A stretch of 7,346 nucleotides of DNA from Pseudomonadota bacterium (GCA_021783385.1 JAJXTX010000129.1:1-7346), one strand, 5' to 3'. Numbered from the stretch's first letter, positions 1-6,508 are shown. The notes: generated by a model not told the origin, from the letters alone. Program-made: numbers and translations.

Positions 1-1321
1 GGACGGCGTGCAGTACACCGACGCCCATGCCGCAGTGCCGGCGGACTCCTTCCCCGGCCTGCTCGGCCTGATGACCGGCGGCACGCCGGCGGTCACCGGC
101 GTGTACTACGACGTCAGCTACGCCCGCAACCTGGCCCGCTCCGAGGCCACCTGCAAGGCCGGCCAGCTGGGCACCACGGTGGCCTTCGACGAAGCCGCCG
201 ACGGCCCGACCGACCGCCACGGCCAGCGCGTGCTCGACCCCGCGCGGCTGCCGCGGCGGGCGGGGTCGTGCACGCCGGTGTACCCGCACGATTACCTGCG
301 CAGCAACACGGTGTTCAACGTGGTGCAGGCGGCCGGTGGCTACACCGCGTGGATCGACAAGCACCCGGTCTACGAGATCCTCAACGGCCCCGATGGCCAC
401 GGTGTCGACGACCTGTACACGCCGGAGATCGGCGGCGACTACGAGGGCAGCCGCGCCGGGCCGGCCGATCACATCACCGGCTCGATCCGGCGCACCGAGC
501 GCTACGACGCGATGAAGGCCGATGCCCTGCTCAACCAGATTGACGGCTGGACCCACGACCGCGCACAGCGCGCGCCGGTGCCGGCGCTGTTCGGCATGAA
601 CATGCAGGCGGTCAACGTGGCGCAGAAGCTGGCCGGCTACCGCGACGCCCGCGGCACGCCGACACCCGCGCTGACGGCGGCGCTGGACCACTGCGACGCA
701 CTGCTGGGACGCATGCGTCAGGCGCTGCGGCAGCGCGGACTGCTCGACGCCACCCTGTTCGTGGTGACCGCCAAGCACGGCAATGCGCCGATCGACCCGC
801 GCCGGTTGCGGCACGTCGAGAAAGCCGCACTGGCGCAAACCATCAACGCCGCCGCGCCGCACGGGCTGGCCCAGCTCACCGCCGACCAAGGTGCACTGGT
901 GTGGCTGCACGATCGCGCCGACGCGGCGGCCGTGGCCGCCGCACTGCGTGCCGCGCCGGCGTCGCTGGGCATCCGCGAGGTCATCGCAGGCACAGACGTG
1001 GCCCGCTACTTCGGCGCCGCCGGCAACGATCCACGCACGCCCGACCTGCTGGTGCTGCCGCAGCCCGGGGTGATCTACGGCAAGCCCGGGGACGCCAAGC
1101 GGGCCGAGCACGGCGGCTTCGACGACGACGACACCCACGTGGCGCTGCTGCTGAGCAATCCGCAGCTGCCGCAGCGCGGCCGGCAGCTAGGCATGCGCGT
1201 CAGCACCACCGAGCTGGCACCGACCATGCTGCAGGCGCTGGGGCTTTCAGCGCAACGGCTGCAGGCGGTGCAGCTGCAGCACACGCCGGCGCTGCCAGGC
1301 GTGCGCTGGCAGGTTTACTGA
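1..1321 (+). CDS. Alkaline-phosphatase-superfamily protein (type I phosphodiesterase/nucleotide pyrophosphatase-like), 5' end missing
   Basis: The frame is open from the first bases of the window (codons begin at base 2) to a TGA at 1319-1321, so this is the C-terminal part, about 439 residues, of a longer protein. The GTG at base 8 is probably internal, and any signal peptide lies outside. What I see, numbered from base 8: ADSFPGLLGLMTGG (residues 12-25), matching the nucleophile region of the family, with Ser14 where Thr is common; VVTAKHGNAPID (252-263), matching the family's SDHG block; and AEHGGFDDDDTH (366-377), matching the later HG metal-ligand block. The family hydrolyses phosphodiester or phosphomonoester bonds using two metal ions, usually outside the cytoplasm. 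Odd points: the DHG Asp is Lys256, and the usual D-x-x-G-H motif is replaced by FGMNMQAVNV (195-204). Substrate unknown. The superfamily call is firm; activity is less certain. Confidence 0.85.
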   Translation, partial: DGVQYTDAHAAVPADSFPGLLGLMTGGTPAVTGVYYDVSYARNLARSEATCKAGQLGTTVAFDEAADGPTDRHGQRVLDPARLPRRAGSCTPVYPHDYLRSNTVFNVVQAAGGYTAWIDKHPVYEILNGPDGHGVDDLYTPEIGGDYEGSRAGPADHITGSIRRTERYDAMKADALLNQIDGWTHDRAQRAPVPALFGMNMQAVNVAQKLAGYRDARGTPTPALTAALDHCDALLGRMRQALRQRGLLDATLFVVTAKHGNAPIDPRRLRHVEKAALAQTINAAAPHGLAQLTADQGALVWLHDRADAAAVAAALRAAPASLGIREVIAGTDVARYFGAAGNDPRTPDLLVLPQPGVIYGKPGDAKRAEHGGFDDDDTHVALLLSNPQLPQRGRQLGMRVSTTELAPTMLQALGLSAQRLQAVQLQHTPALPGVRWQVY

Positions 1322-1326
1322 GCCGT

Positions 1327-1704
1327 TCAATCCGATGCGCTGAGCGCAGGCTTCAGCAGCTCACGCACGACCTGCTCCAGCTGCGCCTTGCCGAATGGTT
1401 TGGGCAGCAGGCGAATCCGCGGAAACTCCTGCTGCAGCGCCGACTGGTCGCTGCCGGAGAGCACCGCAAAGGGCAGCTTGCGCTCCACCAGGGCCAGCAC
1501 CATCGGGCGGGCGCTATCGCCACGCAGGTGCATGTCCAGCAACACCGCATCGACCTCGTGGGTCTCGATCTCCAGCAGCGCGTGGGCGAGGGTGAGATTG
1601 ATGAACACCTCGTGGCCCATGTCGCGCACGACATCCTCGATCACCATCGCGATCACCGGATCGTCCTCGACCACCAGCACGCGCTTCGCATCAGCAGGGG
1701 TCAC
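1327..1704 (-). CDS. Single-domain response regulator (receiver domain only)
   Basis: A 125-residue protein made of one CheY-like receiver domain with no output domain. With the chosen start, the acidic pocket is Glu13-Asp14-Asp15 (VVEDDP), the phospho-accepting Asp is Asp57 (VLLDMHLRG), the switch Ser is Ser83 (VLSGSD), and the conserved Lys is Lys102 (LPKPF). All residues needed for phosphorylation and switching are present. The frame could begin at a GTG at 1719, but that codon leads straight into AAGGAG (1716-1711), which sits 6 bases before a second GTG at 1704. This makes 1704 the better start. It lies 80 bases downstream of the hybrid kinase on the same strand and is the natural candidate to receive its phosphate. 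Without an output domain it probably acts by protein contact or as a phosphate shuttle or sink. Its stop codon is 5 bases from that of the convergent phosphodiesterase-like gene. Confidence 0.93.
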   Translation of the reverse strand: MTPADAKRVLVVEDDPVIAMVIEDVVRDMGHEVFINLTLAHALLEIETHEVDAVLLDMHLRGDSARPMVLALVERKLPFAVLSGSDQSALQQEFPRIRLLPKPFGKAQLEQVVRELLKPALSASD

Positions 1705-1710
1705 GTGCCG

Positions 1711-1716
1711 CTCCTT
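1711..1716 (-). promoter_or_regulatory. Ribosome binding site AAGGAG that decides the response-regulator start
   Basis: Read on the minus strand, AAGGAG is followed by six bases and then GTG at 1704. It matches the Shine-Dalgarno consensus well at good spacing. It lies inside the first codons of the longer reading from 1719, which argues against that longer start. Confidence 0.7.
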
Positions 1717-1784
1717 CACCGCCCGTATTCGAGTCTGGCAGCATCGCGTGCGCCGCGCCAGATTGCGCGCCCGCGCTCCGCAGC

Positions 1785-4238
1785 TCAGTGACTGTGCATC
1801 AGCTTGTCCACGCGGGCAGCCAGCTCCGCCAGATTGAACGGCTTGTTCAACAGCGCGCTGCCGGGCATCGCCTCAAGGTCGAAAACGGCGTCGCTGGCAT
1901 AGCCGGTGATGAACAGCACCTTCAGCTGCGGCCGCAGCGCGCGCGCCTGCGCGGCCAGCTCGCGGCCGTCCAGGCCAGGCAGCCCCACATCGGTGATCAG
2001 CAGGTCGATGACCGGCGTGGGCGCCCCCAGCACACGCAGCCCGCCGGGGCCGTCGTGGGCCTCGATGCAGTGGTGTCCCAGATCACGCAGCAGCGCCGAG
2101 ATCAGCTCGCGCACCTGTGGCTCGTCGTCCACCAGCAGAATGGTCTTCGGCGGCATCGCGCCGGGCCGGGCCGAGCAAGCGGCCGCAGGCAACGGCAGCT
2201 CCGCCGCGGCCTCGCCATGCAGCCGCGGCAGGCACAGGCGCACCTCGGTGCCCGCCCCGAGCCGGCTGGCGATCTGCACCAGGCCTCCGGACTGCCGCGC
2301 AAAGCCGTACACCATCGACAGCCCCAGGCCGGTGCCGTGGCCGATCGGCTTGGTGGTGAAGAACGGCTCGAACACGCGGCTGACGGTTTCCGGCGTCATG
2401 CCGACGCCGGTGTCGCCGACCGTGAGGCAGACATAGTCTCCCACCGCCGCATCGCCCTGCGCAGCCGCCGCAGCGTCGAGCGGGCAGTTGCTGGTGGTGA
2501 TGCTCAGTACGCCGTTTTCCGCCATCGCATCGCGCGCGTTGATGACCAGGTTCAGCAGCGCGTTTTCCAGCTGGTGCGGATCGCAGCGTGTCATCCACAG
2601 GTCGCTCGACACACGCAGCTCGACGCGGATCGCCGGGCCGATGCTGCGGCGGATCATTTCCGCCATCGAGTCGATCAGCGCATTGACGTCGACGGCACGC
2701 GGCTCCAGCGGCTGGCGGCGCGAGAACGCGAGCAGGCGGTGGGTGAGCGCGGCGGCGCGCTGGGCCGATTGCATCGCCAGCTCGGCGCCGCGCTCGGCCT
2801 CGGCGCGGCGCCCCTGCGCCAGCCGGGTCTGCATCATCTCGATGCCGCCGATCACGCCGGTCAGCAGGTTGTTGAAGTCGTGCGCGATGCCGCCCGTGAG
2901 CTGGCCCACCACCTCCATCTTCTGCGCCTGGCGCAGCGCCTCGTGCGCCTTTTCCAGCTCGGCGCTGCGCTCGGCGATGGCGATCTCGAGCAGGTCGGCG
3001 GCGCGCTTGCGTTCCTCGATGTCGGTGTTGGTGCCGATCCAGCGTTCCACGCCGCCATCCTCGGCCAGGATCGGCGTGGCGCGCGCAATGTGCCAGCGGT
3101 AGATGCCGTCCTTGCGGCGCAGCCGGAACTCGGCCTGAAAGGGGCAGCCGGTAGTCACGGCGCGCATCCACGCCGCGGCCGCCGCGCCGATGTCGTCCGG
3201 ATGCACGATGCGGTCGTGGCGCACGCCGTCCAGATCGCCGGCAGCCCTGCCGGCGTAGTCGTAGACGCGGTCGTTGAACCAGTCCAGCGAACCGTCCGCG
3301 CGCGCGGTCCAGGCCTGGTCGGGCATCGCCTGCGCCAGGCCGCGAAACTGCGCCTCGCTGCGACGCAGCGCCACCTCGATCCGTCTGCGCACGCTGATGT
3401 CCAGAAACAGCACGGCGAGGCGATCGGGCTGCCCCAGCGGGCGCGCCCGCACCTCGTACCAACGCCCGTCGACGGCGCGCAGATCCATTTCGAAGTGGCG
3501 CGGCTGGCCGCTCTCGATGACCTGCGCATAGGCATCAATCAGCGCGTCGGGGGTCGCAGGCACCAGGTCACGTAGCCTGCGTCCGGGCGCGCTGCTCGCG
3601 GCGAGACCGCACTGTATCTCGAATGCCGGATTGACCTCGATCAGGCGGACATCCACGATCCGCCGCTGCGCATCGCGCACGGCCTCGGCCACAAGGAAGC
3701 CCTCCTGCATGTTCTCGAACAGGCTGCGCCAGCGCGCCTCGTTGTCGCGCAGCGCGGTTTCGGCGCGCACTTGCACGGTGGTCTCCGTGCAAGTGCAGAA
3801 CATGCCGCGGATGCTGCCCTGCGTGCCGCGCAGCGGCGAATACGAGAACGTGAAACAGGCCTGCTCCGAAAAGCCGTTGCGCTCCACCAGCAGCGGCAGA
3901 TTCTCGAAATAGCTGGGCCGTCCGGCATAGGCGTCATCGATCAGCGGACGGATCTCGTCCCAGATCTCCGGCCACACGGCTTGCATCGGTCGCGCCATCG
4001 CACGCGGGTGCCGCTGTCCCAGGATCGCGATATAGCCGTCGTTGTACAGGCACACGCGCTGCTCGCCCCACAGCAGGAACATCGGGAACTGCGAGTTGAG
4101 CATCAGCGCCACCACGGTGCGCAGCGAATCGGGCCACGCCTCGACCGGGCCAAGCAGCGACTGTTCCCACGGATGGCTGCGCATCAATGCGCCGGCCGCG
4201 CCGCCCCCATTCAGGAATCCCGTTTTCATGCGGTCCAT
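1785..4238 (-). CDS. Soluble hybrid sensor histidine kinase: PAS-PAS-PAS-HisKA-HATPase-REC
   Basis: An 817-residue protein with all hybrid-kinase motifs. Order: PAS-like sensor module (about 25-155, with WPDSLRTVVALMLNSQFPMF and an FTFSYSPLRG stretch), second PAS (about 165-290), third PAS of the PAS_3 type (about 295-412, ending GTNTDIEERKRA), a helical linker rich in Ala/Glu/Arg (about 412-445), HisKA with phospho-accepting His453 (IAHDFNNLLTG), HATPase_c with N box Asn567 (NLVINARDAM), G1 box Asp609 (GDTGVGM), F box (FEPFFTTK, 623-630) and G2 box (GTGLGLS, 635-641), then a receiver (about 698-815) with Asp704/Asp705, Asp750, Thr778 and Lys799. I see no transmembrane segment or signal peptide, so it should sense a cytoplasmic cue; the ligand is unknown. 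It likely autophosphorylates and passes phosphate to its own receiver or to the neighbouring receiver protein. The ATG at 4238 has no clear ribosome site; the ATG at 4229 is an alternative. Confidence 0.95.
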   Translation of the reverse strand: MDRMKTGFLNGGGAAGALMRSHPWEQSLLGPVEAWPDSLRTVVALMLNSQFPMFLLWGEQRVCLYNDGYIAILGQRHPRAMARPMQAVWPEIWDEIRPLIDDAYAGRPSYFENLPLLVERNGFSEQACFTFSYSPLRGTQGSIRGMFCTCTETTVQVRAETALRDNEARWRSLFENMQEGFLVAEAVRDAQRRIVDVRLIEVNPAFEIQCGLAASSAPGRRLRDLVPATPDALIDAYAQVIESGQPRHFEMDLRAVDGRWYEVRARPLGQPDRLAVLFLDISVRRRIEVALRRSEAQFRGLAQAMPDQAWTARADGSLDWFNDRVYDYAGRAAGDLDGVRHDRIVHPDDIGAAAAAWMRAVTTGCPFQAEFRLRRKDGIYRWHIARATPILAEDGGVERWIGTNTDIEERKRAADLLEIAIAERSAELEKAHEALRQAQKMEVVGQLTGGIAHDFNNLLTGVIGGIEMMQTRLAQGRRAEAERGAELAMQSAQRAAALTHRLLAFSRRQPLEPRAVDVNALIDSMAEMIRRSIGPAIRVELRVSSDLWMTRCDPHQLENALLNLVINARDAMAENGVLSITTSNCPLDAAAAAQGDAAVGDYVCLTVGDTGVGMTPETVSRVFEPFFTTKPIGHGTGLGLSMVYGFARQSGGLVQIASRLGAGTEVRLCLPRLHGEAAAELPLPAAACSARPGAMPPKTILLVDDEPQVRELISALLRDLGHHCIEAHDGPGGLRVLGAPTPVIDLLITDVGLPGLDGRELAAQARALRPQLKVLFITGYASDAVFDLEAMPGSALLNKPFNLAELAARVDKLMHSH

Positions 4239-4320
4239 GCCCGGTCGGTGGTGAAAGAAATAGCGTAGCCGGCAACGATGAATACGGCGTGCATGGGGCG
4301 GCCGCGGCGACGTTCCGGCC

Positions 4321-5613
4321 TCACGCGGCAGCCGCCAGTGCGTGCTCGATCACGTCGGCGGCCGCAGCGGCACCCACATGTTTCCGCAGTGTCGCGGCGC
4401 AGGCCGCGCTGCGCTGGGCGCAGGCCGGATCGCGCAGCAACTCGTCCAGTGACTGCGCCGCACGCGCCGCCCGGTAGCGGCGCGCCGGCAGCACCCGCGC
4501 CACACCCAGGCGCTGCAGCCGCGCCGCGTTGTCGGGCTGGTCGAAACCATGCGGCACCACCAGCATCGGCTTGCCCGCCTGCAGCGCCTCGGCGCTGGTA
4601 CCGATGCCGCCGTGATGCACGATCGCCGCCGCGCGCGGAAACAGCGCCGCGTGCGGCGCGTACTCCAGCGCGCATGCGCTGCCGGGCAGCGCGGCCGGCA
4701 GCTGCGCACGCAGCTCGGGCGAGCCGGTGAACAGCAGCGCACGCTGGCCCAGCTGCAGCGCAGCGACAAGGCTTTCGCGCAGGAACGCGGCGCCGATGTG
4801 CACCGCGGTCGAGCCCAGCGTGAACACCAGCGGCGGCGGTCCGGCGTCGAGGAAGGCGAGCAGCGCGGGGTCCGGTGCGACCGGCTGCGCATGGCGGGCA
4901 AAGCCGGTGAGATGTGCCTGCGCCGGCCAGTCCGGCTGCGGCTGGCCGAGCAATGGCGCGAACAGCGCCAGCACGCCTTGCGGCGCGTGCTGGCCGCGGT
5001 GGAACGGGTCGCCCAGCGGCGACTGCGGCGGCAGCCCCAGCTCGCGCCGGAACGCACGCACCGGCGCGGTCCAACCGTGCGTCACCCGTTCGGCCAGCCG
5101 CTGCAGCGCGAGCCCGCGGCGCGGGGTGCGGCGCACGAACGCGTCCACCGCCCGGATGCCGGTGGCAGGTGGATCGAACGCCGACAGAAAACCCGCCGGC
5201 GCCAGCACCGCCGACAGCCAGCGCGGCCGGCGGGCCGCGCTCAGCTGTTCGCCAAGAATTTGCGCGGCGAACGCCAGCGTGGTGGTGACCAGCACGTCGG
5301 CGTCGGCGCACAGCGGCACCAGTTTCGCGTAGCTGGCGCGCACGTCGAGCGCGGCGAAGTCGTGCACCACGAAACGCGGGCCGCGCCACGGGTGAAACGC
5401 ACGCGCGGTGACAGCGGCGCGATCCGCCGGCGCGGGCATGCCGCTGGCGTCGGCAAAGCGCAGCCCGGCCTGCTCGATCGGCAGCCGATGGACGGAATGC
5501 GTGGCCAGCGTGACGCGATGCCCGCGCCGCTGCAGCTCGCGCCCGATCGCCAGAAGCGGAAACAGGTCGCCGAGCGAACCGACCGTGGCGATCACGATGT
5601 GGGCTGGTCGCAT
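4321..5613 (-). CDS. GT1-family glycosyltransferase, RhlB-like
   Basis: A 430-residue GT-B-fold transferase. The N-terminal acceptor domain starts with HIVIATVGSLGDLFPLLAIG (residues 5-24), the family's GS-x-GD-x-x-P loop. The C-terminal donor domain has LVFTLGST (262-269), then HHGGIGT (333-339) and GFDQPDN (356-362), the nucleotide-sugar-binding signature of GT1/MGT enzymes. From memory of the family, the middle (APQGVLALF at 210-218; DWPAQAHLTGF at 228-238) and the total length resemble Pseudomonas RhlB (about 426 residues), which moves rhamnose from dTDP-rhamnose to a hydroxyalkanoyl lipid. I see no rhlA or rhamnose-synthesis gene nearby, so donor and acceptor are unknown; other lipid or small-molecule acceptors are possible. 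The frame continues open upstream for over 100 codons, but homology to the GT1 N-terminus and an ATG both fall at 5613. No strong ribosome site precedes it. First gene of a possible three-gene minus-strand unit. Confidence 0.92.
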   Translation of the reverse strand: MRPAHIVIATVGSLGDLFPLLAIGRELQRRGHRVTLATHSVHRLPIEQAGLRFADASGMPAPADRAAVTARAFHPWRGPRFVVHDFAALDVRASYAKLVPLCADADVLVTTTLAFAAQILGEQLSAARRPRWLSAVLAPAGFLSAFDPPATGIRAVDAFVRRTPRRGLALQRLAERVTHGWTAPVRAFRRELGLPPQSPLGDPFHRGQHAPQGVLALFAPLLGQPQPDWPAQAHLTGFARHAQPVAPDPALLAFLDAGPPPLVFTLGSTAVHIGAAFLRESLVAALQLGQRALLFTGSPELRAQLPAALPGSACALEYAPHAALFPRAAAIVHHGGIGTSAEALQAGKPMLVVPHGFDQPDNAARLQRLGVARVLPARRYRAARAAQSLDELLRDPACAQRSAACAATLRKHVGAAAAADVIEHALAAAA

Positions 5614-5646
5614 GGGCGCGGGAGCATTGGCGAATGAGTCGACGGC

Positions 5647-5652
5647 AGCATA
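5647..5652 (-). promoter_or_regulatory. Possible -10 element (TATGCT) for the glycosyltransferase
   Basis: Read on the minus strand, TATGCT matches four of six bases of TATAAT. It lies 33 bases before the glycosyltransferase ATG, a sensible distance. No convincing -35 hexamer is found at 16-18 bases, so this is a weak prediction from sequence alone. Confidence 0.25.
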
Positions 5653-5667
5653 GCGTGGCCCCAGCGA

Positions 5668-5696
5668 TTGACCGCGACAGGGTACGCAGCAATGCT
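5668..5696 (+). promoter_or_regulatory. Possible sigma-70-type promoter for the VOC gene
   Basis: TTGACC at 5668-5673 matches five of six bases of the -35 consensus. A 17-base spacer leads to AATGCT at 5691-5696, which matches only three of six of the -10 consensus. The expected start of transcription would be near 5703, leaving a leader of about 27 bases before the VOC ATG. The -35 is good, the -10 is poor. Confidence 0.35.
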
Positions 5697-5713
5697 GCGT
5701 GCTGTCGCGATCA
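5669..5713. repeat. Long imperfect inverted repeat in the divergent intergenic region
   Basis: The inner arms ACGCAGCA (5684-5691) and TGCTGCGT (5693-5700) are perfect complements around one central A. Outside them, separated by GGT on the left and a single G on the right, CGCGACAG (5673-5680) pairs perfectly with CTGTCGCG (5702-5709). After one mismatch, TGA (5669-5671) pairs with TCA (5711-5713). That gives 19 complementary pairs across 45 bases. It could be a protein-binding operator shared by the divergent glycosyltransferase and VOC genes, or an RNA hairpin that ends six bases before the VOC ribosome site. There is no T-run, so it is unlikely to be a simple terminator. Confidence 0.8.
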
Positions 5714-5729
5714 CCTGCCGGAGCCCCGC

Positions 5730-6152
5730 ATGACCGAGCTGCCTCCGTTCCACCTCGCCTTTCCGGTGACCTCGCTGGCCAGTGCGCGCGCGTTCTATGG
5801 CGGTCTGCTCGGCTGTCCCGAAGGTCGCTCCAGCGACGACTGGGTCGACTTCGATTTCCACGGCCACCAGATCGTGGCGCACCTGGCACCGGAGGAAGTG
5901 CGTGCCGCCGCCGCGCACGACGTCGATGGCGACGCCGTGCCGGTGCGCCACTTCGGGCTGGTGCTGGCGATGGACGACTGGCAGGCACTGGCCGAGCGCC
6001 TGCGTGCGGCCGGCACGCGCTTCGTGATCGAGCCGCACGTGCGCTTTCGCGGCCAGCCGGGCGAGCAGGCCACCATGTTCCTGCGCGATCCCTGCGGCAA
6101 CGCGCTCGAGTTCAAGGCGTTCGCCGACCGCACAAAGCTGTTCGCGAAGTAG
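5730..6152 (+). CDS. VOC (glyoxalase/bleomycin-resistance/dioxygenase fold) family protein
   Basis: A 140-residue protein with the paired beta-alpha-beta-beta-beta modules of the vicinal oxygen chelate fold. The first module opens with FHLAFPVTSLASARAFYGGL (7-26), the second with VRHFGLVLAMDDW (72-84), and the C-terminus has LRDPCGNALEFKAF (118-131). Candidate metal ligands are His8, His46 or His51, His74 and Glu127, in the positions the family uses. Members include glyoxalase I, ring-cleavage dioxygenases and antibiotic-binding proteins; the sequence does not say which reaction, if any, this one performs. The ATG at 5730 is preceded by GGAG (5720-5723) at six bases, which fixes the start. 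It probably forms a transcript with the DUF3820 gene 9 bases downstream, and it diverges from the glycosyltransferase across a 116-base region with a large inverted repeat. Confidence 0.92.
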   Translation: MTELPPFHLAFPVTSLASARAFYGGLLGCPEGRSSDDWVDFDFHGHQIVAHLAPEEVRAAAAHDVDGDAVPVRHFGLVLAMDDWQALAERLRAAGTRFVIEPHVRFRGQPGEQATMFLRDPCGNALEFKAFADRTKLFAK

Positions 6153-6161
6153 GCCGGCGCG

Positions 6162-6377
6162 GTGGAAGCGCAGGACCTGCAGAGACTGGTCAGCGTGCGC
6201 ATGCCGTACGGCAGGTATCAGGGCCGGCTGCTGGCCGACCTGCCGGGCGCGTATCTGGCGTGGTTCGCGCGCAAGGGTTTTCCCGAGGGCGAGCTGGGCC
6301 GGCTGCTGGCGCTGATGCTGGAGCTGGACCACAACGGGCTCACACCACTGCTGCAGCCGCTGCGCCAGCCGCGCTAG
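6162..6377 (+). CDS. DUF3820 family protein (small conserved protein of unknown function)
   Basis: A 71-residue protein. The signature runs through RMPYGRYQGRLLADLPGAYL (13-32), then WFARKGFPEGELGRLLALM (34-52) and ELDHNGL (54-60), which I recognise as the DUF3820 pattern. Some members of this family have been labelled putative quorum-sensing-regulated virulence factors, but no biochemical role is established that I know of. The start is a GTG at 6162, nine bases after the VOC stop. Starting there keeps the N-terminal EAQDLQRLVSVRMP, which family members have in similar form; the ATG at codon 14 would cut into the conserved core. The ribosome site is weak (AGG at 6151-6153, overlapping the VOC stop), suggesting translational coupling to the VOC gene. 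It is small, soluble, and has no signal peptide or membrane segment. Confidence 0.9.
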   Translation: MEAQDLQRLVSVRMPYGRYQGRLLADLPGAYLAWFARKGFPEGELGRLLALMLELDHNGLTPLLQPLRQPR

Positions 6378-6395
6378 GCGCGCGCCGATTGCGCG

Positions 6396-6401
6396 TATGC
6401 T
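6396..6401 (+). promoter_or_regulatory. Possible -10 element (TATGCT) upstream of the oxygenase
   Basis: TATGCT matches four of six bases of TATAAT and is the same hexamer seen before the glycosyltransferase. It lies just past the DUF3820 stop. If used, transcription would start near 6408 and give an oxygenase leader of about 100 bases that includes the two overlapping hairpins. No good -35 hexamer is present at normal spacing. Confidence 0.25.
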
Positions 6402-6437
6402 GGGCTGGCTCCGGATCGGCGCCGCGCAGGCGGGCTG

Positions 6438-6480
6438 ACGCCGGACGTGTCTGGTCGAGTCCGGCGTGCGCGCGCCGGAC
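6438..6480 (+). promoter_or_regulatory. Two mutually exclusive hairpins in the oxygenase leader
   Basis: ACGCCGGAC (6438-6446) pairs perfectly with GTCCGGCGT (6459-6467) over 9 bp with a 12-base loop. The word CGCCGGAC recurs at 6473-6480, so the middle arm GTCCGGCG (6459-6466) can instead pair downstream over 8 bp with a 6-base loop. The two folds cannot coexist in one RNA. The structure ends 28 bases before the oxygenase ATG. No T-run follows either hairpin. It could be a leader switch or, as DNA, a set of three half-sites for a regulator; either role is inference, and in such GC-rich DNA chance cannot be excluded. Confidence 0.5.
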
Positions 6481-6508
6481 AACGTCGCGTCGCCGCGCAT
6501 CACCCCGG

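Noticed and set aside
1737..1766. Six-base inverted repeat (GCCAGA with TCTGGC) between the kinase and response regulator genes
   Set aside because: The arms are short and widely spaced, and no T-run follows. It could easily be chance in an 80-base gap and does not justify a terminator call.
901..1791. A 296-codon open frame on the + strand over the end of the phosphodiesterase-like gene and the response regulator
   Set aside because: Low-complexity Arg/Ala-rich translation, overlapping two well-supported genes in other frames.
1788..3575. A 595-codon open frame on the + strand opposite the hybrid kinase
   Set aside because: It is the exact antisense of a gene with full kinase motifs. The translation is rich in Arg, Ala, Gln and His with no recognisable domain, as expected for an antisense shadow in GC-rich DNA.
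4239..4320. Promoter or terminator in the gap between the glycosyltransferase and the kinase
   Set aside because: No hairpin with a T-run and no hexamer pair at good spacing was found on the minus strand; I see nothing supportable in these 82 bases.
4226..5692. A 488-codon open frame on the - strand over the glycosyltransferase
   Set aside because: Arg/Ala-rich translation in a different frame from the glycosyltransferase, whose own frame carries the GT1 signatures throughout. I see no sign of a real frameshift between them.
5614..5988. N-terminal extension of the glycosyltransferase frame back to 5988
   Set aside because: The GT1 fold begins right after the ATG at 5613; the extension is Arg/Pro/Ala-rich and overlaps the VOC gene.
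5592..6503. A 303-codon open frame on the - strand opposite the VOC and DUF3820 genes
   Set aside because: Antisense to two genes with clear family signatures. The translation is Gln/Arg/Ala-rich without a domain.
5699..6508. In-frame upstream extension of the 2OG oxygenase
   Set aside because: It covers the VOC and DUF3820 genes in another frame, has low-complexity composition, and the oxygenase domain is complete from 6509.
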